A DNA stretch of 13,669 nucleotides from JBBSEZ01 sp038239195. GTDB taxonomy: Bacteria; Planctomycetota; Planctomycetia; Gemmatales; Gemmataceae. Below, piece by piece: positions 6,112 through 12,852 of the stretch (position 1 is its first letter; the number at the start of each line of letters is the position of its first letter). The stretch lies in NCBI GenBank assembly GCA_038239195.1, contig JBBSEZ010000269.1:1-13669 (forward strand), in the 5' to 3' direction. Both the position numbers and the translations under genes were made by a program. The notes under the pieces are model-generated. The model did not search any database. It was not told the origin of the DNA and saw only the letters and a list, made by a program, of their open reading frames with translations.

Positions 6112-7302
6112 GTGCTGGCCGACAACCCATCGTTCTCCAGGAGAAAAATCATCGCGATCCCAACCCTGAAAGCCTTCAAGGCGATGACCGAACCGAAGGG
6201 GCTGCTCAACGTCGCTGCCTCGCGAGGCGAGCACATGACTCTCGTTGACACCGCGCTCGAACAGTGGGAGAAGGTTAAACTCGACTCGCCCAAGGCCGAC
6301 AAGATTGGCGCGCTGTATAACCTGTGGAAGGTGTGCAGCAAGTGGCTGAAACTGAAAGATGGTGGTACTTCCGCCACCTACCTCCGTCGGTGGGTCTGCA
6401 CCGAGAGCCTGCGCGACGACGTCTTGGCGGAAATGAACGTCGTGCAGCCCAACCTGAGGGAAGCTCTCGAACGGTTTCAGGAGCGGAAGAAGACGCAAGG
6501 GATGCACGCGGCGCGCAAAAGCATGGACGGGGTCTACGGCCTCGAACGTCAGGATTACCTCGTCAAGAAAAAGAAGAGCAACCCGACTTCGCTGACGCTG
6601 GTGGATCACTTGCACGCCGAGAAGAGGGGGAGCCCCGCAAAGAATGCGAAGGGCAACGCCTTCCTGAAGCAGGCTTTCTTCACGGATTTCGGCGACCTCA
6701 ACTACGCGCAAATCCAGGTTCTCGAAACCCTCTTTGAGACGGGCCCCCACACCGTCGCCTACCTTACCAAGATCGAGCGCTTGCAGTATCAGGCGGCCCC
6801 CGGCAACGGTGGCACGCTCGTTGACTTCAACAGTCAACCGATCGACATGAAGAAGGTCCCGAAGGGCGCCAATGGTCAGTGGTCTAAGCAGTTCGAGTGC
6901 TGCCCCTATGCCATGGACTCGTACGGCAATCTGTTTACGGCGTACGAGTCCCCCCTGAAGGGCGCCGCCCGCATGAATCATTCGACCTTCAACGCCGGGA
7001 AGGACGTCGTTTGTGCCGGGTGTCTTCACGTCGGAGGAAGCCGCCGGTATCCGGCAGGGCAACTCAACTTTATCTCGAATGGTAGCGGCCATTACAAGCC
7101 AACTCGCCAGAATTTGCACGAGTGTGTGCGGGTGCTGAATGGGCAGGGCACCGATCTGACCCAGACCGTCGTCATGCTGCACGAGGGGGCGCCTGCCGTG
7201 GCCTACTTTTATCTGGCCGCGACCTTCCTCAACAATCCGAACGCACAACCGGACGGGAATGCCGCGCATCAAGCTCGGAGTGACTACATTCAGTTCGCGT
7301 GA
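6112..7302 (+). CDS. Unknown protein with C-terminal SGHYKPT (IQM-like) module; partner of the preceding gene
   Basis: The protein has up to 396 residues from GTG 6112, which directly abuts the preceding TAG. The start is doubtful. A near-perfect AGGAGA (6139-6144) stands seven bases before an in-frame ATC at 6151, followed by a natural-looking start (AIPTLKAFKAMTE); the first in-frame ATG is 6184. The N-terminal half (about 60-200) is charged and helical. The C-terminal part (about 255-350 in the GTG numbering) has YGNLFTAYES, MNHSTFNAGKDVVCAG, LNFISNGSGHYKPT and LNGQGTDLTQTV. This series resembles the HSSF.AG...AAG...SGHY.PT...DL module I recall from plant IQM proteins and from uncharacterised bacterial proteins. 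No signal peptide or membrane segment is seen. GC content is lower than that of the neighbouring genes (29 of 60 bases at 6301-6360). It could be a second effector, a toxin subunit, or an immunity/adaptor partner; the sequence does not decide. Confidence 0.6.
   Translation: MLADNPSFSRRKIIAIPTLKAFKAMTEPKGLLNVAASRGEHMTLVDTALEQWEKVKLDSPKADKIGALYNLWKVCSKWLKLKDGGTSATYLRRWVCTESLRDDVLAEMNVVQPNLREALERFQERKKTQGMHAARKSMDGVYGLERQDYLVKKKKSNPTSLTLVDHLHAEKRGSPAKNAKGNAFLKQAFFTDFGDLNYAQIQVLETLFETGPHTVAYLTKIERLQYQAAPGNGGTLVDFNSQPIDMKKVPKGANGQWSKQFECCPYAMDSYGNLFTAYESPLKGAARMNHSTFNAGKDVVCAGCLHVGGSRRYPAGQLNFISNGSGHYKPTRQNLHECVRVLNGQGTDLTQTVVMLHEGAPAVAYFYLAATFLNNPNAQPDGNAAHQARSDYIQFA
6139..6144 (+). promoter_or_regulatory. 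Strong ribosome binding site facing an ATC codon
   Basis: AGGAGA is followed by AAAATC and then ATC at 6151, in the frame of the downstream protein. The spacing from the AGGAG core to 6151 (seven bases) is optimal, while no ATG, GTG or TTG stands at that position. The site therefore either marks a non-canonical ATC start, a mutated or miscalled ATG, or is internal to a protein begun at GTG 6112. Confidence 0.55.
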
Positions 7303-7416
7303 TCGCTTTTTCGGGCAGGGCCCGGCCACGGCAACTGCTGGCGAGCCGGGCGCGACCGGAGATGCTCTTCGGGAAGGAAAACGTCGCCTGACGGCCCTGG
7401 TGTCGGAGACGGCCCT

Positions 7417-8988
7417 TCAGGGGACGAGCAGGGCGGAGCGGCCCAGGCCCCGCAACCTCGTCTCAAGCCCTTCGCCGAGGGCCGCTCGCAGGGGGAGCGG
7501 GCCGGTGACCTCCCGGCCGTGCTGCTGCACCACCAGCCCCCGCTCGGCCACCCGCTGGACCAGGCCATCGAGTAGCGCCTCCCGGTCGCGGCTGCCGTCC
7601 AGCAGGCACAGCAGGTGCCGCGTCAGTTCGTCCAGCGGCACCACCTCGTGCCGCCGGGTGGTGACCTTGTCGCCCTCGGCGGCCTGGAGGCGCGCCCACC
7701 CGGAGGCAACCGGCCGTTCGCCCGGCTCGATGACCACGTGCGGCTCGTGGGCGTGTAGCTCCGCGACGTTCGCTGTGTAAGCCTGGAGGAGCGTCTCCGC
7801 CAGTTCCTTGCTGTCGCGGGCGAAGGAGGCCTCGTCCTGCACCGCGATCCCGCTTCCGGCGAGGCGGGCGCGCGCGGCAGCCTGCAAAGCGTCGAACGGC
7901 AGGCCGCGCGGCCACACTTGCTCCAGGTGCAAAAAGGCCGCCTTCGACAGGGCGTGGTCGGTGCCGAGGGTTGTCCCGCCGGGCGAGCGGAACTCTTCGG
8001 GCCGGCCCGGCCGCAGGTCCGGCTGCGGCGAGGTGCAGCGGGAGGGCGAGGCGATCCGCAAGGCCCTCAGCGCTTCGCCCCCGAGCTCCCGCTGGAGCCC
8101 GACATTCTGGTGACAGAGTAGTGTCTGGCGGAAAGCGCGGTTGGTCGCGAAGTCGAGGTACTGCTCGCGCCCGATCAGGTCGCCACCCATCCGGGCCAGG
8201 GCCGCGGCCACGTCGGGCCCCAGCCGCTGGGGCGACATCGTGCCCAGCTCCGCCTCGGCCAGGTACTGCAGGCCGTGCCGACTGGCCCGCCTCGTGAAAT
8301 CGTGGAAGTAGGCCGCGTCGTTGACCTCCGCGAGCTGGTCGTGCAGCAGGAACGGGTCGAGGCGGCCCTGCAACCGCTCCTGTTCCTCCTTGAGGAGCTG
8401 GCCGTACGCCGGGCGCTGCGGGGGGGCGGACTCGGCCAACAGGGCGAGGAGGGCGCGGGCCTGGGCGACGCGCTCCCTGGGGCCCGCGGTGTGGCGGGTG
8501 TGAAAGCGCATCATGTCGCGGACGGCGGCCCGGCCGTGCCAGCCGGGGTAAGTGTTGTAGCTGACGTAGGCGACGCCGTTCGGCGCCAGGCTTTTGCCGC
8601 AGATCGACAGCAGCTTCTCCTGCACCGCGGGCGGCACCCACGAGTAGAGGCCGTGCGCCAGCACGTAGTCGAACGGCCCCAGGCCCTCCGGCACGTGGAG
8701 CAGGTTCGCCTGCCCGAGGGTGAGGTTCTTCAGCCCCAGGGCAGAGGCCGCGGCCTGCCCGGCCGCGATTTGCCGCTCCGAGAGGTCGATGCCGACGAAC
8801 TCGCTGTGGGGCAACGCCTCGGCCATCGGGATAAGGTTGCCGCCACTGGCGCAGCCCAGCTCGAGGACGCGGCAGCGCTCGACGGGGGGCGGCGTCATGC
8901 CGAACAGCGTCGCCAGCGTCGCCAGGCGGTCGGGGTGAGTCTGCGGGTAAGAGAAGCTCGGGTAGGGCACCTCGTCGTAACTCGTCAT
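7417..8988 (-). CDS. SAM-dependent methyltransferase with regulatory domain (PKMT-like), downstream copy
   Basis: The 523-residue protein has a class I SAM-binding fold: motif I VLELGCASGGN (residues 41-51), motif II VGIDLS (65-70), and FDYVLAHGLYSWVPPAVQ and VSYNTYPGWHGRAAVRDMM. The YSWVP and YNTYPGW signatures and the middle and C-terminal halves are those of the methyltransferase-regulatory-domain family, which includes rickettsial protein-lysine methyltransferases that modify the surface protein OmpB. The C-terminal region (about 410-515, LDELTRHLLCLLDGSRDREALLD) looks like the winged-helix-type tail of that family. Catalytic motifs appear intact. It lies 24 bp downstream of its paralogue and is probably translated from the same mRNA, convergent with the effector cassette. 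Substrate is unknown; protein Lys methylation of a secreted, T6SS or surface protein is an inference. Confidence 0.85.
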   Translation of the reverse strand: MTSYDEVPYPSFSYPQTHPDRLATLATLFGMTPPPVERCRVLELGCASGGNLIPMAEALPHSEFVGIDLSERQIAAGQAAASALGLKNLTLGQANLLHVPEGLGPFDYVLAHGLYSWVPPAVQEKLLSICGKSLAPNGVAYVSYNTYPGWHGRAAVRDMMRFHTRHTAGPRERVAQARALLALLAESAPPQRPAYGQLLKEEQERLQGRLDPFLLHDQLAEVNDAAYFHDFTRRASRHGLQYLAEAELGTMSPQRLGPDVAAALARMGGDLIGREQYLDFATNRAFRQTLLCHQNVGLQRELGGEALRALRIASPSRCTSPQPDLRPGRPEEFRSPGGTTLGTDHALSKAAFLHLEQVWPRGLPFDALQAAARARLAGSGIAVQDEASFARDSKELAETLLQAYTANVAELHAHEPHVVIEPGERPVASGWARLQAAEGDKVTTRRHEVVPLDELTRHLLCLLDGSRDREALLDGLVQRVAERGLVVQQHGREVTGPLPLRAALGEGLETRLRGLGRSALLVP

Positions 8989-9012
8989 CGTCGTCTCTCG
9001 GGGGAGGGCGGG

Positions 9013-10596
9013 TCAGGCCGTCAAAAGGGCACACGTCCCCAGGCGGCGGAGGTTGGCGCCCAGCTCGCGGCGCAGGATGCCGCGGGCGCGGTCGGCGTCC
9101 TTCACGGGCCGGTCGTAGCGCTCCAGGACGAGCTTCTCTTCCTCCACGGCGCGGGCGAGAACCTCCACGAGCGCCTCGCGGTCGTGGCCGCCGTCGAGGT
9201 GGTGCAGCAGTTTGCACGTCAGCGGGTCGAGGTTGACGAGCTGGTGCCACCCGTTCGTCACCCAGGCACCGTCGCGCGCCTGCAGGCGGGCGAAGGCCGG
9301 GGCCAGCGGCCGCTCGCCCGGCTCGCTCACCAGCGGCGCCGCGAAGGCGTGCAGCTCGACGACGCCGGCGGCGAAGCCCTGGAGCAAGTTCTCGGCCAGC
9401 TGGCGCGTGTCGCGGGCGTATTCTTCCGCCTCCTGCGTCACGACGGCATCGCCGACGAGCCTCGCGCGGGCGAGGGCCTGCAACTCGGCGAAGGGCAGCG
9501 ACGCCGGCCAGGCGTCCGCCAGGCACGCCAGCGCCGCCTTCGTGATGGCGTGGCCTGTGGTGAACGTCAGGCCGTTGGGCCCCCGAAACTCGTGCGGCAC
9601 CCCCGACGGGGCGTCGGCCGCCGGGAGGGCCCCCTCCAGGTGGGCGGCCACGTGGAGGCCGGCGAGGCGGTCGGGCTGTGGCTCGCGGGCCGGGGGGGCC
9701 GCGTGGCAGAGGAGGGTCTGGCGGAACATGCGGTTAATCAGGAAATCGAGATACTGCTCGCGGGGGAGCGCGGCGTCGCTCAACTGCGCCAGGGCGCCGG
9801 CGACTTGCGACGACAGCCGGGGGGCCAGCGAGGCGCCAAGGTCGGCCTCGGCGAGGAACGCCAGCCCGTGGCGGGCCGCCCGCCCCACGAACTCGGCGAA
9901 GTAGACCGGCTCGTTGGCCTCCTCCAGGTGCTCGTGGTACACGTAGGTGTCGCGGACGCGGCCCAGAACGGCCTGCTCCTCCTCGAGCAGGCCGCGGTAG
10001 GCCGTCCCCTCTGGCGCCGCGTCCAGCAGGAAGGCCAGCAGGTCGCGGGCGGCGTCGGTGGCCTCCTTCGGGGCCCGGGCCTGGCGCGTGTGGAAGCGCA
10101 TCATCTCGCGGACGGCGCCGCGCGCGTGCCAGCCAGGGTAGACGTTGTAGCTGACGTAGGCGACGCCGTCCGGCGCCAGGCTCTTCGCGCAGATCGACAG
10201 CAACTTGTCCTGCACCGCGGGCGGCACCCACGAGTAGATCCCGTGCGCCAGCACGTAGTCGAACGGCCCGAAGTCGTCCGGCACGTCGAGGATGCTCATG
10301 GCCCGGAGCGTGACGTTGCTCAGGCCGACCACCGCGATTGCGGCCAGGCCCGCGTCGATCTGGCGGGGCGAGAGGTCGATGCCGACGAGCTCGCTGCCGG
10401 GCAGCCGTTCGGCCATGGCGAGGAGGTTGCCGCCGTCGGCGCAGCCCAGTTCGAGCACGCGGCAGCGCTCGACCGGCGGCGGCGTCATGCCGAACAGCGT
10501 AGCCAGCGTCGCCAAGTGGTCGGGGTGCGCCTGGGGGATGGGAAAGCTGGGGTAAGGGACCTCATCATAACTGGTGGTGTCTGCGGTGCCGGTCAT
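9013..10596 (-). CDS. SAM-dependent methyltransferase with regulatory domain (PKMT-like), first copy of the pair
   Basis: The 527-residue paralogue of the downstream gene has the same layout: motif I VLELGCADGGN (47-57), VGIDLS (71-76), HGIYSWVPPAVQDKLLSIC, VSYNVYPGWHARGAVREMM, a helical middle domain with REQYLDFLINRMFRQTLLCH, and a C-terminal LDPLTCKLLHHLDGGHDREAL tail. The start at 10596 is supported by AAGAGG five bases upstream on the minus strand. Motif I has an Asp (CADGG) where the other copy has Ser (CASGG). The central region differs most between the copies, especially the linker before EFRGPNG/EFRSPGG. It is divergently transcribed from vgrG with a 118-bp gap. The enzyme family is well supported; the substrate is unknown. 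Confidence 0.86.
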   Translation of the reverse strand: MTGTADTTSYDEVPYPSFPIPQAHPDHLATLATLFGMTPPPVERCRVLELGCADGGNLLAMAERLPGSELVGIDLSPRQIDAGLAAIAVVGLSNVTLRAMSILDVPDDFGPFDYVLAHGIYSWVPPAVQDKLLSICAKSLAPDGVAYVSYNVYPGWHARGAVREMMRFHTRQARAPKEATDAARDLLAFLLDAAPEGTAYRGLLEEEQAVLGRVRDTYVYHEHLEEANEPVYFAEFVGRAARHGLAFLAEADLGASLAPRLSSQVAGALAQLSDAALPREQYLDFLINRMFRQTLLCHAAPPAREPQPDRLAGLHVAAHLEGALPAADAPSGVPHEFRGPNGLTFTTGHAITKAALACLADAWPASLPFAELQALARARLVGDAVVTQEAEEYARDTRQLAENLLQGFAAGVVELHAFAAPLVSEPGERPLAPAFARLQARDGAWVTNGWHQLVNLDPLTCKLLHHLDGGHDREALVEVLARAVEEEKLVLERYDRPVKDADRARGILRRELGANLRRLGTCALLTA

Positions 10597-10638
10597 GCAC
10601 GCCTCTTGGGGGCAGGGGCCGCGAACGGGCGAGGTGAT

Positions 10639-10644
10639 TATACT
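10639..10644 (+). promoter_or_regulatory. Possible -10 element of vgrG
   Basis: TATACT (5 of 6 matches to TATAAT) stands in the only AT-rich patch (GATTATACT) of the short divergent intergenic region, about 70 bases before the vgrG start. No convincing -35 lies at the usual spacing: TTGGGG at 10606-10611 is 27 bp away. It could be a vgrG promoter dependent on an activator, or chance. Confidence 0.3.
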
Positions 10645-10714
10645 GGGAAGGCCGGGAGGGAGACACGAGAATCCCGTTTCGTTCGCCCCGGCCCCTGGTC
10701 CTTCAACCCGCGGG

Positions 10715-12760
10715 ATGAGCCTGATGCCTCACACGCAAGACAACCGCCTCCTCGCCGTCACCACGCCCCTGGGCAAGGACGTGCTCCTCCTCGCCGGCTT
10801 CTCGGGCCGCGAGGAACTGTCCCGCCTGTTCCGCTACGACCTGGAGCTGCTCTCGGAGAACGGAGGGATCGCCGCCAAGGACGTGGTTGGCAAGGCGGTG
10901 ACGTGGAAGGTCCACGGCAGCGTCGCCCCGCGCTACTTCCACGGCGTCGTCAGCCGGTTCGTCGCGGGCGAGGCCCGCCTCCACGGCCTGCGGCAGTACC
11001 GGGCCGAGGTGGTCCCCTGGCTCTGGTTCTTGACGCGCACCACCGACTGCCGCATTTTCCAGAAGAAGACCGCCCCGGAGATCGTCGAGCAGATCTTCAA
11101 GGACCTGGGCTTCGCGGCCTACCAGTTGTCCCTGCGCGGCACCTACGTCAAGCGCGACTACTGCGTGCAGTACCGCGAGACCGACTTCGACTTCGTCTCC
11201 CGCCTCATGGAGCAGGAGGGCATCTTTTACTTCTTCAAGCACGAGGACGGCAAACACACGCTCGTTTTGGCCGACCAGAAGAGCGCCTACAAGGACTGCG
11301 CCGAGAAGGAAGTCGTCTACACCGCCGGCTCACTCGTGCCCAGTCACGTCAGCCGCTGGGAGCACGGCTACGAGTTCCGGGCCGGCAAGTGGGCGCAGAC
11401 CGACTACAACTTCGAGACGCCCTCCACCGACCTGATGACCAAGAGCACCACGATCGTCCCGCTCCCGGACAACAAGAAGTTCGAGCTGTACGACTACCCC
11501 GGCGCCTACGCGGTCAAGGCCGACGGCGGCGAGCTGACAAAGGTCCGCATGGAGGAGGAGGAAGTGCCGTACGACGCGGTCACCGGGGCCAGCACCTGTC
11601 GCAGCTTCACCCTGGCCGGGAAGTTCACTCTGAAAGAGCACGTCTGCACTTCCGAGGCGGGCAAGGGCTACGTCATCACTTCCGTGCAGCACAGCGCCAG
11701 CGACGACAGCTACGTGGACGGGACGGTGGGCGCGAGCTACAAGAACGCGTTCACCTGCATCCCCGACTCGGTCACGTTTCGACCGGCCCGGCTGACGCCG
11801 CGCCCGGTCGTCAGGGGGCCGCAGACCGCCGTCGTGGTCGGCACCAAGGGCGAGGAGATCTACACCGACAAGTATGGGCGGGTGAAGGTGCAGTTCTTCT
11901 GGGACCGCGAGGGCAAGAAGGACGAGAACAGCTCGTGCTGGGTGCGCGTGGCCCAGGGTTGGGCCGGGAAGAACTGGGGCATCGCCTTCCACCCGCGCAT
12001 CGGGCAGGAGGTGATTGTCGATTTCCTCGAGGGCGACCCGGACCGGCCGATCATCACGGGGCGCGTCTACAACGCCGAGCAGATGCCGCCCTACGAGCTC
12101 CCGGCCAACCAGACGCAGAGCGTCCTCAAGACGCGCAGCTCGAAGGGCGGCACCGCGGAGAACTTCAACGAGCTGCGCTTCGAGGACAAGAAGGGCTCGG
12201 AAGAGGTCTATTTCCACGCCGAGAAGGACTTCAACCGGGTCGTCGAGAACAACGACACGCTGAAGGTTGGCAGCAGCAAGGCCGACGACGGCAGTCAAAC
12301 CATCGAGATCTGGAAGGACCGCACCGAGACGGTCAAGGAGGGCGACGAGAAGGTGACGATCGAGAAGGGCAAGCGCACCGTGACCGTCGATAAGGGCGAC
12401 GACCTCCACCAGGTCAAGACGGGCAACCGCACCGTGACCGTGGACACGGGCAACGACACGCACCAGATCAAGAAGGGCAACCGCGAAGTCACGATCGACA
12501 TGGGCAACGACACGCTGACGATCAAGATGGGCAACCAGACGACGAAGCTGAGCCTGGGCAAGAGCGAGACAGAGGCGATGCAGTCGATCGAGCTGAAGGT
12601 CGGGCAGAGCAGCGTCAAGATCGACCAGATGGGCGTGACCATCAAGGGGATGATGGTCAAGATCGAGGGCCAGATACAAACTCAGGTCAAGGGGCTGATG
12701 ACTCAGGTCAGCGGCGACGCCATGCTCCAGCTCAAGGGCGGGATCACGATGATCGGCTGA
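10715..12760 (+). CDS. vgrG: T6SS spike protein VgrG (TssI)
   Basis: Trimeric spike that caps the Hcp tube and pierces the target. The 681-residue product has, in order: the phage gp27-like half (LFRYDLELLSENG, AKDVVGKAVTW, RYFHGVVSRF, YRAEVVPWLW, TTDCRIFQKKTAPEIVEQIF, VQYRETDFDFVSRLMEQEGI), and the gp5 OB-fold signature (GRVKVQFFWDREGK, SCWVRVAQGWAGKNWG, HPRIGQEVIVDFLEGDPD, RPIITGRVYN). Next comes the SVLKTRSSKGG/NELRFEDKKGSEEVYFHAEKD segment, and finally a beta-helix of 18-residue repeats ending GGITMIG. There is no C-terminal enzymatic extension and no PAAR or adaptor gene beside it. ATG 10715 gives MSLMPHTQDN; ATG 10724 is an alternative, and neither has a strong ribosome binding site. 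Confidence 0.96.
   Translation: MSLMPHTQDNRLLAVTTPLGKDVLLLAGFSGREELSRLFRYDLELLSENGGIAAKDVVGKAVTWKVHGSVAPRYFHGVVSRFVAGEARLHGLRQYRAEVVPWLWFLTRTTDCRIFQKKTAPEIVEQIFKDLGFAAYQLSLRGTYVKRDYCVQYRETDFDFVSRLMEQEGIFYFFKHEDGKHTLVLADQKSAYKDCAEKEVVYTAGSLVPSHVSRWEHGYEFRAGKWAQTDYNFETPSTDLMTKSTTIVPLPDNKKFELYDYPGAYAVKADGGELTKVRMEEEEVPYDAVTGASTCRSFTLAGKFTLKEHVCTSEAGKGYVITSVQHSASDDSYVDGTVGASYKNAFTCIPDSVTFRPARLTPRPVVRGPQTAVVVGTKGEEIYTDKYGRVKVQFFWDREGKKDENSSCWVRVAQGWAGKNWGIAFHPRIGQEVIVDFLEGDPDRPIITGRVYNAEQMPPYELPANQTQSVLKTRSSKGGTAENFNELRFEDKKGSEEVYFHAEKDFNRVVENNDTLKVGSSKADDGSQTIEIWKDRTETVKEGDEKVTIEKGKRTVTVDKGDDLHQVKTGNRTVTVDTGNDTHQIKKGNREVTIDMGNDTLTIKMGNQTTKLSLGKSETEAMQSIELKVGQSSVKIDQMGVTIKGMMVKIEGQIQTQVKGLMTQVSGDAMLQLKGGITMIG
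12365..12526 (+). repeat. Three tandem 54-bp (18-residue) repeats in the VgrG beta-helix
   Basis: Three consecutive in-frame units, 12365-12418, 12419-12472 and 12473-12526, encode K/T/K-G-[KN]-R-x-V-T-[VI]-D-x-G-[DN]-D-x-x-x-[VI]-K. A decayed fourth unit (MGNQTTKLSLGKS) follows. They encode the coils of the spike needle; repeat number may vary between strains and change needle length. Confidence 0.85.
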
Positions 12761-12780
12761 GAGGCTGGGTACGAATGGAA

Positions 12781-12844
12781 GCGAGCGGGGGGCGTCAGCT
12801 CCCTGTTGCTGCGAAGAACAGGGGGGCTGACGCCCCTCGCTCGC
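12781..12844. repeat. Large REP-like hairpin between convergent vgrG and the HEAT-repeat gene
   Basis: The left arm 12781-12807 pairs with the right arm 12817-12844 around a 9-nt loop. The match is broken only by one G-T wobble position and one small bulge, giving a stem of about 26 bp that contains GGGGCGTCAGC and its complement GCTGACGCCCC. It fills the gap between two convergent genes and could end transcription in both directions. The sequence style matches dispersed palindromes I associate with Gemmata-like planctomycetes; that association is recollection, not a search. Confidence 0.8.
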
Positions 12845-12852
12845 CCGCAACC

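Noticed and set aside
4792..7329. Long open frame on the minus strand (845 codons)
   Set aside because: It is antisense to the two cassette genes, has a low-complexity Arg/Val/Leu-rich composition with no recognisable motif, and arises from GC-rich codon bias on the real strand.
7303..7416. Possible terminators between the convergent cassette and methyltransferase genes (CCCGGC/GCCGGG at 7321-7350, CCTGA/TCAGG at 7387-7421)
   Set aside because: Stems are only 5-6 bp with mismatches and lack T-runs; some termination signal is expected here but neither stands out from GC-rich background.
10621..10686. GCGAACG / CGTTCGC 7-bp inverted repeat in the vgrG upstream region as an operator
   Set aside because: The half-sites are 52 bp apart and short; chance occurrence in GC-rich DNA is likely.
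8275..12393. Very long open frame on the plus strand (1372 codons)
   Set aside because: It runs antisense through both methyltransferases and then out of frame through vgrG, and reads as Arg/Gly/Ala-rich shadow sequence.
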